Source: JAEYFP01 sp964566545
Lineage (GTDB): Bacteria; Bacillota; Clostridia; Lachnospirales; Lachnospiraceae
Reading direction: 5' to 3'
Assembly: GCA_964566545.1 (NCBI GenBank)
Contig: CAZMIX010000016.1
Span: 1 to 43,971 of the forward strand
DNA length: 43,971 nt
Part shown: positions 7,905 to 16,789 of the stretch, in pieces
Position numbering within the stretch: the stretch's first letter is position 1
How the letters are laid out: every line of letters begins with the position of its first letter
The notes under the pieces: generated by a model
What the model was told of the DNA's origin: nothing
The model's input: only the letters and a program-made list of their open reading frames with translations
The model's database searches: none
Program-made: the position numbers and the translations under genes

Positions 7905-10196
7905 ATGAGAAAATTCACAGCGTTATTAGCAATGGTAGTTCTATTGGGATATTTATTTTCCATTCTAGGCTTTACCTGCAATGTGCTGGCAGAAGAAAAT
8001 ACATTGGAGAAAATTGTTCCGCAAAGCGGTCCTTCGAATAATGAAGAAGTATCAGGGAGCGAAGAAGCGGCCGCCGGGGCAGAGGAAGCAGTAAGCGGGA
8101 CAGGAGAAGGAACAGTCGGTATAGAAGAGACGACTGAGATAAAAGATCAAACTGAAGCAGAAAAAAATACAGATAAGGCGGAGGATGGGACCGAGGAAAT
8201 GCAAGAGGAAACCCAAAGTGCCTTGCAGGATATTTTGAGGGAGCGCACGGTAATGGCTCTTGTATATTTAAGCGACGAGTATCCGATAAGAGCGGAAGCT
8301 TCTTATGACAGCCGCGCGGTTGTAACGGTTCCCAGCGGACAACAGGTACAGATTCAGGATGTTTCCTGGGATGAAAATGATGAGATGTGGGAATATGTCA
8401 TCTTGTATTACCAAGATGTACAGTATGAAGGATATATCCCAAGGTCTTATCTGGCATGCTCCGATGAAGTATTTTTAGAATGGGAAGCTTCTTATAATAT
8501 GAATCCCGGTGCACGGCTTCCGTTTGCGGTAAAGCGAAGCGCCGTACAGACTTATATGGATATAGAGCAGTTCCCCGACAGCTATAAGGCGGCGCTGACT
8601 GCCTTGAAGCAGGCCCATCCCAACTGGACATTTGTAAAAATGAATACGAATTTGGACTGGAATTATGTCGTATCGGAGGAAATGAAGGATGGAAGAAGTC
8701 TGATAGAGGCTTCTTTTCCGGCTTACATGCAGGATGGGAAGTACAGTGAGAATTGGTCCTATGCAACAAAAGGGATATTGGAGCACTATCTCGATCCGAG
8801 GAACGGACTGAATGAATCGGGTATTTTCCAGCATGAGCTGCTTACATATAACGAATCTTATCATACGCAGGCAGCGGTACAGAGTTTCTTGAACAATACG
8901 TTTATGTCCGGGAACGCTCCGAAAACCGCGATGACCTATTCCAATATTTTTTGGACGGTAGGAGCAGGGCTGAAAGTGAGTCCCTTTCATCTCGCGTGCA
9001 GGGTATACCAAGAGCAGGGATACGGGACTTCTTTCTTGATTTCCGGCACTTATCCTGGTTATGTTGGTTATTATAATTTTTTTAATATAGGAGCTACGGG
9101 GAATAACGATCAGGCTGTCATAGAAAGCGGGCTTGCGAGGGCAAAGAACGAAGGATGGACGGACGGATATTCCTCCATTTCGGGCGGCGCCGGAGTTATT
9201 TCTAAGAATTACATTTTAAAGGGACAGGATACGCTGTATTTGCAGAAATTTGATGTGGATGGAAGCTATGACGGCATGTTCTGGCACCAGTATATGCAGA
9301 ATATCTGTGCACCTTCCAGCGAGGGACAGAACATACGTAAGCTGTACAGTGACGCCAATTCTCTTGAAAATACATTTGTATTCAAGATACCTGTTTACAA
9401 TAATATGCCGGCGCAGGCTTGCCCTAAGCCGACGGTCTCCTACAGTATATCTCTGACACCTCCCGCAGGGTATGGGGATGCCAATATTTATCTGGATGGA
9501 ATCGCATATGCCGCAGTTTTGCAGGATGGAAAGTATGTGGTAACGGCTCCGGACGGGAAAGCGAACACAGCCGTTATGTACAGATACAACGAATCGAACG
9601 TTCCGGTCGGAATGTATGTCTGGAGGCTGAAGCATAACGGAACTTTTTATGAGGCAACGGCGGTTCCCGAACTGCAGGATATTCTTTCTTACCACGGTTT
9701 TTCCATAAGGATTACGGGAAAATCCGGCATTCGTTTTAAGACGGGCATTTCCTCAAGCCTTCGGTCACAGCTCATTTCCAAAGGAGCGGCGGGATATGTC
9801 CTGAAGGAATATGGAACTCTCGTCATGAACAATGCCAACAGAGCCCAATATCCTTTGATAAAGAGCGGTGAAAAGGTCTTAAGCGGTATGTCTTACGGGA
9901 AAAATGCAGGCGGAGTGCTGGAGGATAAAATATATGAAACGGTTTCGGGAAGACACCGGTTTACTTCAGTTCTGGTAGGATTGCCTTCGAACCAGTATAA
10001 GACAGAATATGCTTTTCGGGGATATATCATCCTTACAAAGGACGGAACAGATATCACTTTATATGGGCCTACCGTATGGAAGAGCATATATTCCCTTGCA
10101 AAACAAGTGCTCTTGGGAGGCCAGTATGAGAAGGATTCCAGTGCCGATTTATTTCTTAAAAAGCTGATCGAGGATGCGGATAAGGCGGAAAATTGA
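7905..10196 (+). CDS. Secreted SH3b-glucosaminidase cell-wall hydrolase
   Basis: 763 residues. A signal peptide of about 29 residues (ending near VLAEEN) is followed by a Glu/Ala-rich low-complexity acidic stretch to about residue 105. Next is an SH3b-like domain (about 115-185, with YPIRAEASYDSRAVVTVPSG and EGYIPRSYLA). Then comes a glucosaminidase domain of the endo-beta-N-acetylglucosaminidase type (about 210-490), with SFPAYMQDGKY, a catalytic-type Glu region around NESGIFQHELLTYN, and YPGYVGYYNFFNIGATG. The C-terminal 250 residues form an additional extracellular region with no family I can name. It should cleave N-acetylglucosaminyl bonds in peptidoglycan during growth or separation. 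The lipoprotein gene 52 bases downstream is probably cotranscribed. Confidence 0.85.
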   Translation: MRKFTALLAMVVLLGYLFSILGFTCNVLAEENTLEKIVPQSGPSNNEEVSGSEEAAAGAEEAVSGTGEGTVGIEETTEIKDQTEAEKNTDKAEDGTEEMQEETQSALQDILRERTVMALVYLSDEYPIRAEASYDSRAVVTVPSGQQVQIQDVSWDENDEMWEYVILYYQDVQYEGYIPRSYLACSDEVFLEWEASYNMNPGARLPFAVKRSAVQTYMDIEQFPDSYKAALTALKQAHPNWTFVKMNTNLDWNYVVSEEMKDGRSLIEASFPAYMQDGKYSENWSYATKGILEHYLDPRNGLNESGIFQHELLTYNESYHTQAAVQSFLNNTFMSGNAPKTAMTYSNIFWTVGAGLKVSPFHLACRVYQEQGYGTSFLISGTYPGYVGYYNFFNIGATGNNDQAVIESGLARAKNEGWTDGYSSISGGAGVISKNYILKGQDTLYLQKFDVDGSYDGMFWHQYMQNICAPSSEGQNIRKLYSDANSLENTFVFKIPVYNNMPAQACPKPTVSYSISLTPPAGYGDANIYLDGIAYAAVLQDGKYVVTAPDGKANTAVMYRYNESNVPVGMYVWRLKHNGTFYEATAVPELQDILSYHGFSIRITGKSGIRFKTGISSSLRSQLISKGAAGYVLKEYGTLVMNNANRAQYPLIKSGEKVLSGMSYGKNAGGVLEDKIYETVSGRHRFTSVLVGLPSNQYKTEYAFRGYIILTKDGTDITLYGPTVWKSIYSLAKQVLLGGQYEKDSSADLFLKKLIEDADKAEN

Positions 10197-10248
10197 GATG
10201 GAAAATACGGAAAGAGGAAATCATAAAGATAGGAAGAAGGGTGAAGCG

Positions 10249-11943
10249 ATGGGGAATAAGAGGCAAATAGTGATGATGGTAACTATCCCGTTTATGCTGA
10301 TGCTAAGCGGATGCGGAACTACAAGTACCGATAACAGTAAGTTGGAACCGATATCCTCACAGGAGGAAGCTGTGGATGTGGCGCCTTTCGAGGAAGAAAA
10401 GAACCCAATTGAAGAATATGAAATAAAGTATGCGTCGGGAGAATTTACGGTTGAGGACTATAAAGAATTGGCGGAATTGTATGCGAAAGAAGGTATGGTA
10501 AAAAGGCAGCGGGATTTGCTGGAGCAGTGCTACCGCTTATATGATGATGCGCAATGTCTTGCGCTTTTGAAGGCTATAACGGTAAATATAGCGGAAGAAA
10601 GCGATACGATCAAAGCGGAAGCGGAAAGGCTGCTAACTAATTTAAATACTCCCGAATACTTGGATGAAGCGGTAGGAATGCTGTTGAGCAGTGACTGGCA
10701 AAGCATCATGATGCCCAAATTGCGGGAGGGCAGCAGACGGTATTATATGACAGATGCGGAAGAAAAGCTGGAGCTTTGCTTTGAAGTCGGATTTGACGAG
10801 GGCGGTAAAGAGTATTCGAACGCATGGTATATGGCGGATGACGGCAGTGTGAAATGTATTATGAGAAGTCCGGACAGCATTCAGATGTTAGTAACGCAAG
10901 TAGTGGATGGGAAATACCACGGAGATTTTGAATCTTGGCTCTGTATGGCGGAGAGCGGGGATATTTACCATGAGAAAGGAATCTTTGAGAAAGGACTATT
11001 TGCCAAAGATTATACGGCTCAGGTAAAATATGGTCATGAAGCCACTGATTTGTTTGCTCTGTGGAGCAATCGAGAAGACATGGATATGACAGAGTATACC
11101 GGCTACTTCGGAGACGGAGGCATTACGTCGGAAACACAGCCGGCCGATGGACAGAAAAATGTGGTAAACGGCGGAAATGGAGAAAAATTTGTCGTATACG
11201 CATATGCGGCCGATAAAAATGGATATTTGTTTATGAATACGGCAGAGGAAATGGAAGCGACTTCTTTTGTATTCGATTATTCGGTGTTTGGAATGGAGCC
11301 TTATCCGGAGGTCCTTCTTTATGAGCCGCAGCCGGAAACAGATTCGGCAGAACGGCAGGGACAGACGGTCGACAGCAAAGACGTGAAGGTAAGAGTTTAC
11401 GATTCGAATATTGAATGGTTCGACGGCAGCAGGTGGTACGTACTGGGAGAGGTATCGGAATATATGAAACAAGATCCTCTTTTAGCATATGAACAGGAAC
11501 CGGAACCGGCGGCAACGGATGGCGAAGCAGAGGGAACAACGGAAGGCGGCAAATCGGAAGTGTACAAGAACAGAGGCGCGGGTATTATAAAGAAAGCAGC
11601 TCCCGCAAGTACAAAAAAGCCCTCAAGGGCGGCAGGAAGTAATGTTCCGGCGCCTTCCGGAACCCCGGCAGGTTCCGTAACGCCGGTTACGCCTCAGCAG
11701 TCGGCCGTTCCGGTTCCTCCGACAGATAACAGCGGAGGCGGTGGGAATGGCGGCGGAAGCAGTCAAAATAATGGCGGAGGAAATCAGAGCAACAGCGGTG
11801 GAGGCCAAAGCAGCGGCGGAGGCGGCACAGACAGCGGCGGCGGCACAGGCAGTGGCGGAGGAGAAAGCGGCGGTGGAGGAGATACCGGCGGAGACAGTAA
11901 TAGCGGCGATGTAGATATCGAATGGACCGACGATATTTTGTAA
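10249..11943 (+). CDS. Lipoprotein of unknown function with Gly/Ser-rich C-terminal tail
   Basis: 564 residues from ATG 10249, chosen because a purine-rich GGAAGAAGGG site precedes it and a clean lipoprotein signal follows (lipobox LSGC, Cys22); an in-frame ATG at 10174 would bury the signal. The mature part begins with an acidic linker. A helical region (about 60-160: ELAELYAKEGMVKRQRDLLEQCYRLY) resembles a tetratricopeptide-type repeat. A beta-rich region with repeated Tyr/Trp/Gly motifs follows (KYHGDFESW, EYTGYFGDGG). From about residue 455 there is a Pro/Ala/Thr linker and then GGG-S/N repeats, ending in DIEWTDDIL. The tail suggests a flexible wall-spanning spacer. I do not recognise the family. 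It converges with the transglutaminase gene with only 7 bases between stop codons. Confidence 0.75.
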   Translation: MGNKRQIVMMVTIPFMLMLSGCGTTSTDNSKLEPISSQEEAVDVAPFEEEKNPIEEYEIKYASGEFTVEDYKELAELYAKEGMVKRQRDLLEQCYRLYDDAQCLALLKAITVNIAEESDTIKAEAERLLTNLNTPEYLDEAVGMLLSSDWQSIMMPKLREGSRRYYMTDAEEKLELCFEVGFDEGGKEYSNAWYMADDGSVKCIMRSPDSIQMLVTQVVDGKYHGDFESWLCMAESGDIYHEKGIFEKGLFAKDYTAQVKYGHEATDLFALWSNREDMDMTEYTGYFGDGGITSETQPADGQKNVVNGGNGEKFVVYAYAADKNGYLFMNTAEEMEATSFVFDYSVFGMEPYPEVLLYEPQPETDSAERQGQTVDSKDVKVRVYDSNIEWFDGSRWYVLGEVSEYMKQDPLLAYEQEPEPAATDGEAEGTTEGGKSEVYKNRGAGIIKKAAPASTKKPSRAAGSNVPAPSGTPAGSVTPVTPQQSAVPVPPTDNSGGGGNGGGSSQNNGGGNQSNSGGGQSSGGGGTDSGGGTGSGGGESGGGGDTGGDSNSGDVDIEWTDDIL

Positions 11944-11950
11944 GAAATAT

Positions 11951-14185
11951 TTATGGAGTTGGACGCATATAGTACAGCAGCCGTTTCATACGCCCGCACT
12001 GCTTTAAATACAGTTTTTGCAGGGAAAGCGTATAATTTTCCATTGTCTTTATGTTTATTTCCGAAATAGGACAGCCACCGAAGCGGATGCTTTGGAACAA
12101 ATCACATACTTCGGAAAAAGAGTTTTCCGGAGTGTCAAGACAGACTCCGACACGGGTACCGTAGTCTGAAAGGGTCTCGCCGTTTTCAATAAGATATCCG
12201 TAAAGCTTTCCGAATTGGAAAGCTTTTTTTATGTGAAATTGTATTTTTTCATAATTGGTTCCCGACAGATACCTATGGTGCCATAAACGGCTTCGTAAAA
12301 AGAGCAGAAAAACAATCACAATAATTCCGATACTCAAAATGAGCAGGCATTCAAAAGCAAAAAATAAGATTTTTTTCCCTCTTTCCAAAAGGGAGGAATA
12401 ACTGATCTCGTTTAATTCATTTTCATTGGAAGAAGGAGCCGGCGTCTTCGCAGGAAAAGAGGGCTGTATGCCGGAAACAGGAACGGCTGCGTTTTCAGTT
12501 TGTGTCCATGTCGTATTGGACAAGTCATAATAGCGTGGCGTTGGTTCAAACGGTATCCAGCCGATGTTTTCGATATATGCTTCTACCCATGCATGGGCAT
12601 TATTTCCTGAGAGATTTAAGTCACGGTGATGATAGCGGGAGGCATTATTGGAAACGAAGCCTTCCACATAACGTGTGGGAATTCCTTCACAGCGTCCAAG
12701 AACAGCCATTGCAGATGCGAAATAAGTACAATAGCCGGTTTGGCTTTGGAAAAGGAAATAATCGACTACGTTTTCTTCCTTGGAAAGAAGTTCAGGAGAA
12801 GTTGTATACGTGTATTTGCTTAAATAATATTCAATTGCTTTCAGGCGATCATAATCATTGTCCTCGTTGGCGGTAATTTCTGCCGCTAAAGAATAGATAC
12901 GCTCAGGAAGATCATCGGGAAGGAGCGTATAATTTTTATAAATGAATTCCTGACGCATGGCTGCCTGCAGGGTTAAAGCGGGAGTTCCGTTCCAGGCATT
13001 TCCGCGCAAAAGCTGCTTTATTCGTTCGTCCGAATAATTCACCTCCATCAGATGTATCCGGTAACTAAAGCCGACTCCCTGGGCTTTGGAAAGGCGGATG
13101 GTATCCCCAGAGGGTCCGGCGGTCGGTTTATCTTCAAAAAGTAAGAATTTTTGCGTAAGCGGAGCAAAGAAAAGGCTTTTTGTTTTTAAACCTTTAAAGG
13201 TAATATTATAGTCGCTTGGACTGGTAAGCTCTTTTATTTCCTCCTCAGAATAGATACTCTGCAAGAGTGCTGACATCAGTCCATCGTATTGCAGAAGATA
13301 TTCTTCCTTTTCGTAAGGCTTTTCAGACGCATGCGTCTCCCAGCCATGACCGTTGTAAAAATCATGGATATTTCCAGCCAGATACAGGGGGGCTCTTGTC
13401 TGGTCGCCAATGATAGAAATCTGAGAATTTTCAGAAGAAAGAAGGTTACCTTTTAACTCACCGCTTTCACTGTAACCAGCAAAAGATAAGGAATAGCTGT
13501 CATTGCCGGAAGAAAAAAAGTATTCCGCATTGACAATCAAAGAGGTCAATTCCTCCCTTACCGCTTTGATCATATTTTTTACCGTATCCCACCTGATAGG
13601 AGTTCCTTTTACAGGCAGCAGAAAAAGGAACAATATAGACAGGAAGAAAAACGGAGTTAAGTAAAGCACTTTCTGGCTGTATTTTCCTTCTAAAAAAACA
13701 CAGAAAAGTTCCGCAAGGAACAGAAGAAAACAAAATAAAATAAGGCATACGCTCCATTTGGGAAGAGGAATATTCTGTATGCCAAAGGCGATCAGACCGA
13801 TAAGCAGCAAAAGACAAATGGCTGCCTTCAGCCATAATCTTTGGCGTGCCAAATAGCATGCGATACAAATGGGAACAGAGATTGCCAATATGCCGAGAAA
13901 ATAAAGGTAAGGAGTAAGGTTTTTACCGCCCGCATATAAAAACAGACCAACCAGCCCCACCAGTACGGCTATTCCGATCCAAAAATGTAAACGCAAATTT
14001 TTTTCTTCAGACCAGTGGATAAGAAATTGAAGAAAGAAAGAGGATAGAATAAATAAAACCGGCGGATAGGGTAAGGAAAATAAACTGCCGGCAAATAAAA
14101 CAATGCCAAAACACAGGGCGGCAGAATAAATTATTTCATAATATTTTTTTATGTTTTCAATTATTTCAGCGGTTATTTTTTTCAT
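11951..14185 (-). CDS. Membrane transglutaminase-like protein (TgpA type)
   Basis: 744 residues. Five to seven membrane segments occupy residues 1-195, an extracellular region follows, and one more segment lies near residues 612-635. The transglutaminase-like core is at about 410-555. Cys486 (TGYCTYFASAMAVL), His532 (NNAHAWVEAY) and Glu547 (GWIPFEPTP, where Asp is more common) form the expected triad. The short C-terminal tail resembles the DUF4129 region of this family. It is the last gene of a MoxR-DUF58-transglutaminase operon, and its ATG overlaps the stop of the DUF58 gene as ATGA. In this family the domain probably faces outward and acts on proteins or peptides at the cell surface; the substrate is unknown. 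Confidence 0.85.
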   Translation of the reverse strand: MKKITAEIIENIKKYYEIIYSAALCFGIVLFAGSLFSLPYPPVLFILSSFFLQFLIHWSEEKNLRLHFWIGIAVLVGLVGLFLYAGGKNLTPYLYFLGILAISVPICIACYLARQRLWLKAAICLLLLIGLIAFGIQNIPLPKWSVCLILFCFLLFLAELFCVFLEGKYSQKVLYLTPFFFLSILFLFLLPVKGTPIRWDTVKNMIKAVREELTSLIVNAEYFFSSGNDSYSLSFAGYSESGELKGNLLSSENSQISIIGDQTRAPLYLAGNIHDFYNGHGWETHASEKPYEKEEYLLQYDGLMSALLQSIYSEEEIKELTSPSDYNITFKGLKTKSLFFAPLTQKFLLFEDKPTAGPSGDTIRLSKAQGVGFSYRIHLMEVNYSDERIKQLLRGNAWNGTPALTLQAAMRQEFIYKNYTLLPDDLPERIYSLAAEITANEDNDYDRLKAIEYYLSKYTYTTSPELLSKEENVVDYFLFQSQTGYCTYFASAMAVLGRCEGIPTRYVEGFVSNNASRYHHRDLNLSGNNAHAWVEAYIENIGWIPFEPTPRYYDLSNTTWTQTENAAVPVSGIQPSFPAKTPAPSSNENELNEISYSSLLERGKKILFFAFECLLILSIGIIVIVFLLFLRSRLWHHRYLSGTNYEKIQFHIKKAFQFGKLYGYLIENGETLSDYGTRVGVCLDTPENSFSEVCDLFQSIRFGGCPISEINIKTMENYTLSLQKLYLKQCGRMKRLLYYMRPTP

Positions 14186-15267
14186 AAAGATAGTTCCCCG
14201 GTATTAATCAATACGATTTCGTTGCCGACCCTGCGGTTTTCTTCCATATAATTCATCAAGCGATCCGAAACGGCGGAGGTGATAAGAATAGCAGTATAAG
14301 AATGTGCTGTCCGCGAGGTATATTGTTCCCACACTTTTTCTAAAGGCAGGGAAGCGTTAAACATCAAAGAAGCACAAGCTTCATAGAAACGTTCAAAACC
14401 CGTTCGGGCGTTTATAAGGAGCTCTTTGAGGTTATCGTTATCTTCCATATATACGACGCGAACAGGAATTTGTTTCATATAATAATCATGCACAAAAGCG
14501 ATAACGGCTTCAATAATAGTATCTTCCGTCTGCATACGGATTTCCGTACCTCCCGGAATAGGAAATAGGTCGGCAATGATTACCGTTTCAAACAATTCTT
14601 CCGGCATTTGTTTTCGAACCAGAAGTTCACCGCTTTTGGCAGAGTTCTTCCAATGGATATACTTATGCTGGTCTCCCGGACGATAGGGGCGCAGTTCGTA
14701 ATCAGGAAGTTCCTGGAGTCTGGAGAGATAAAAAAGAGTATTTTTAGGATCTTTTTTCTGAAGCTCTGTTTTAAGAAGTTCCAAAGGCAGAATACGCGGC
14801 ATGGCAGTCAGGCGCACTTGCGCCATCATAGGATAGGTAATTGTAAAAAGGCCTAAAAAATCTGTCACGGAAACACTTTTTACGCCTACCTCATAAGTAC
14901 CTCTGTATTTGCAGTACATTTTAGTATCCACATGGAATACCTGGTGGGGCAGGAGGTATAGATTGCGTACGTCATTGCATTCCTTTATGGTCACCATATC
15001 GGAGAAATAATGCAGGGTTATATTGGTAAAAGGAATGAAGTCTTCGTTTGCAAGAATAAGACGGTAAGGAACTTCTTTCGCTTTTACGACGTTCCGGGGA
15101 ACTTCTTGTACAATTCTAAAACGGAGATATACGTATATAGAATACGTCAGTGCGAGGACAGGAACCAGCAATGCAAAATAAAACAGCAAATAAGGAATAT
15201 TTCCTCCACGGAAGCTGACCAAAACAGCCGAACCGATTAAGGAAATAATATATATTATTTTTCTCAT
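14182..15267 (-). CDS. DUF58 domain protein
   Basis: 361 residues from ATG 15267. Longer in-frame starts exist upstream but lie inside the MoxR gene, whereas this ATG overlaps that gene's stop as ATGA, a sign of translational coupling. Two membrane segments occupy residues 2-45. The hallmark DUF58 motif is present as ELRPYRPGDQHKYIHWKNSAKSGELLVRKQ at about 190-219, followed by a von Willebrand-A-like fold. DUF58 proteins are encoded beside MoxR ATPases and transglutaminases in many bacteria and are thought to act in a membrane-associated chaperone complex. Confidence 0.85.
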   Translation of the reverse strand: MRKIIYIISLIGSAVLVSFRGGNIPYLLFYFALLVPVLALTYSIYVYLRFRIVQEVPRNVVKAKEVPYRLILANEDFIPFTNITLHYFSDMVTIKECNDVRNLYLLPHQVFHVDTKMYCKYRGTYEVGVKSVSVTDFLGLFTITYPMMAQVRLTAMPRILPLELLKTELQKKDPKNTLFYLSRLQELPDYELRPYRPGDQHKYIHWKNSAKSGELLVRKQMPEELFETVIIADLFPIPGGTEIRMQTEDTIIEAVIAFVHDYYMKQIPVRVVYMEDNDNLKELLINARTGFERFYEACASLMFNASLPLEKVWEQYTSRTAHSYTAILITSAVSDRLMNYMEENRRVGNEIVLINTGELSL

Positions 15268-16202
15268 AAAATAGGTACCTTTGTTTGATGAAGTGCTTCC
15301 TGTAAAATATCTTTTTCCTTTTTCCCTTCCAATCTCGCTTCGGAGGAAAGTATGAGACGGTGCATGAGTACCGGTTGCGCAAGAACAGTAATATCCTCCG
15401 GTGTGGCATAGGAACGCCCTAAAAGATAGGCACGGCTTCTGGCGGCACACGTCAGCGCAATGGCAGATCTCGGACTCGCTCCTAACGTCAGATAACGGCT
15501 TTGGCGCGTATGGCGGGCGATTTCAACAGCATAGGATATGATATCTTCATGCACGGTCACTTTTTGGATTTCTTCTTTTATGTAAATAATATCTTCCTTC
15601 GAAGTAACAGGGAGTAGTTTTTTGAGTGGTTCCCCGTCCATGATGCGGCGAACGATATCCGTTTCTTCTTTGGTCTTTTCCGGATATCCCATAGAAATTT
15701 TCATCATAAAACGATCCATCTGCGCTTCGGGCAGACGGTAAGTACCGAGCTGCTCGATTGGATTCTGGGTGGCAATTACCATAAAGAGCTCAGGCAAAGA
15801 ATAAGTGGTGCCGTCCACCGTTATTTGATGTTCCGCCATGGCTTCCAGCAGGCTGGCCTGTGTTTTCGGCGAAGTACGGTTGATTTCATCGGCAAGGAGA
15901 ATATCGTTCATTACGACTCCTGCAGAGTACCTAAATTCCCCTGTCTGCATGTTGTAGACTGTCATGCCTGTAACATCGCTCGGTAGGGTATCCGGAGTAA
16001 ACTGGATCCTTGCGAAGCTGCATTTGACAGACTGTGCCAAAGACTTGGCCAACGTGGTTTTGCCCACACCCGGAACATCCTCTAAAAGGAGATGTCCATT
16101 GGAAAGCAAAGTGATAAGAGCGAGTTCAATCACATTTCTTTTACCGACAATCACAGTTTCCATATTGAGTATAATTTTTTGAAGCGTATCAGATTGAGGC
16201 AT
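15264..16202 (-). CDS. MoxR-type AAA+ ATPase
   Basis: 312 residues. Walker A is PGVGKTT (44-50), Walker B is ILLADEINR (Asp105, Glu106), sensor 1 is ATQNP in VIATQNPIEQLGTYRLPEAQMDRF, and the C-terminal lid helix carries GASPRSAIAL. These are the standard MoxR features. A ribosome binding site AGGGGG precedes the ATG. As first gene of the operon it probably supplies ATP-driven assembly or activation for the DUF58/transglutaminase partners. The gene has a leader with a plausible promoter on the minus strand. Confidence 0.9.
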   Translation of the reverse strand: MPQSDTLQKIILNMETVIVGKRNVIELALITLLSNGHLLLEDVPGVGKTTLAKSLAQSVKCSFARIQFTPDTLPSDVTGMTVYNMQTGEFRYSAGVVMNDILLADEINRTSPKTQASLLEAMAEHQITVDGTTYSLPELFMVIATQNPIEQLGTYRLPEAQMDRFMMKISMGYPEKTKEETDIVRRIMDGEPLKKLLPVTSKEDIIYIKEEIQKVTVHEDIISYAVEIARHTRQSRYLTLGASPRSAIALTCAARSRAYLLGRSYATPEDITVLAQPVLMHRLILSSEARLEGKKEKDILQEALHQTKVPIL

Positions 16203-16237
16203 TTCGCTTGTCCCCCTTTTATATAAATATATACTTT

Positions 16238-16266
16238 ATTATGTATCAAAAAAAAAGATTAATCAA
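16238..16266 (-). promoter_or_regulatory. Putative promoter of the MoxR operon
   Basis: Reading the minus strand: TTGATT (16266-16261), 17 bp, CATAAT (16243-16238). The flanking DNA is very AT-rich, so the match carries only moderate weight. Confidence 0.45.
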
Positions 16267-16296
16267 TATCAATCTATGCTTATCCGTTTAATAAAT

Positions 16297-16312
16297 AATA
16301 ACGTCCGTTATT
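16297..16312. promoter_or_regulatory. Inverted repeat upstream of the MoxR promoter
   Basis: A perfect 7-bp dyad AATAACG-TC-CGTTATT. It lies about 30 bp upstream of the -35 of the minus-strand promoter and could be a regulator site; no regulator gene is nearby. Apart from this dyad, 16313-16560 shows no gene. Confidence 0.35.
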
Positions 16313-16566
16313 TAGAATCGCCAAAGATCCATAAAAATTGCGGGATTTGTTTATATTGTATAAAATCGAAAGATTCAGTCATGGAATATTTTAATGGATA
16401 TACGCAAAAATATGCATAATAGACAATAAAAAATGTAAAATGTATGCAAATAGATAAATTGATTTGACGGGGTGTAGAAAATGATAGAAACTTAGATCTA
16501 TGGGTTGTAGAGGAAAAGAAGGTATGTTACGATTTTGAAACGGAGTAATCGTGTACAAGGTGGTAG

Positions 16567-16591
16567 CCTCCCGAACTTGAGAGAGGGGAGG
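16567..16591 (+). promoter_or_regulatory. Hairpin that can occlude the toxin ribosome binding site
   Basis: CCTCCC (16567-16572) is complementary to GGGAGG (16586-16591), which is the very strong ribosome binding site of the small toxin gene. Folding would hide the site. Type I toxin mRNAs often carry such an element. Confidence 0.6.
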
Positions 16592-16599
16592 TGGTGCGG

Positions 16600-16695
16600 A
16601 TGGATTTATACCAGACTATGAGTATATTATTCTTAGGAGGATCTTTCCTGATTGCATTGCTTGCCTACATAGATAGGAAAAACAAGCGAAAATAA
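16600..16695 (+). CDS. Putative holin-like type I toxin (31 residues)
   Basis: A 31-residue peptide starting MDLYQTMSILFLGGSFL and ending AYIDRKNKRK. It has one hydrophobic segment (residues 7-24), a short N-terminus and a highly basic C-terminal tail. The pattern (aromatic-rich start, FLIALL-type segment, then IDRKNK) matches the putative holin-like toxin family (Hol_Tox). Members are membrane-active peptides kept silent by an antisense RNA. The ribosome binding site GGGGAGG (16585-16591) is near-perfect. The gene lies inside a bipartite RNA locus: a minus-strand promoter and convergent RNA face it, and both share the hairpin right after the stop codon. No promoter of its own could be fixed with confidence. 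It is too short for most gene finders. Confidence 0.75.
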   Translation: MDLYQTMSILFLGGSFLIALLAYIDRKNKRK

Positions 16696-16736
16696 AAATG
16701 CCTACCTTTGTACTTAGCCGTGCAAGGTAGGCATTT
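16696..16736. terminator. Bidirectional terminator shared by toxin mRNA and antisense RNA
   Basis: A perfect 13-bp inverted repeat, AAATGCCTACCTT (16696-16708) and AAGGTAGGCATTT (16724-16736), with a 15-base loop. A-rich sequence on the toxin side gives T-runs on the minus strand, and the end of the stem supplies T residues on the plus strand. It starts one base after the toxin stop codon. Confidence 0.85.
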
Positions 16737-16783
16737 GATACTTTTACGAGGCTAACCACTTTGTGGGCGGTTGCTCCTTTTAT
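16696..16783 (-). ncRNA. Candidate antisense RNA antitoxin
   Basis: A minus-strand RNA of about 90 bases is expected from the consensus promoter at 16790-16818, ending at the shared hairpin. It overlaps the toxin mRNA at the terminator. Near its 5' end it also contains a segment (complement of 16763-16773) that can pair with the toxin ribosome binding/start region 16591-16602: GTGG-GCGG-TG is repeated in the same orientation on the plus strand at both places. This arrangement of convergent RNAs, a shared terminator and direct repeats near the 5' parts resembles the Fst/par type I system. Size, ends and pairing are inferred. Confidence 0.6.
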
Positions 16784-16789
16784 GTTTTC

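Noticed and set aside
10174..10248. Longer start for the Gly/Ser-tailed lipoprotein
   Set aside because: The upstream ATG overlaps the previous gene, and the extra 25 charged residues would precede the signal peptide and prevent lipoprotein export.
11735..11905. Tandem DNA repeat in the GGC-GGA-rich end of the lipoprotein gene
   Set aside because: The units vary in length and sequence; it is simply the codon pattern of a Gly/Ser/Asn-rich tail, not a regular repeat.
15268..15450. Longer start for the DUF58 protein
   Set aside because: It would overlap the MoxR gene by about 180 bases; the ATG overlapping the MoxR stop gives the usual N-terminal membrane segment.
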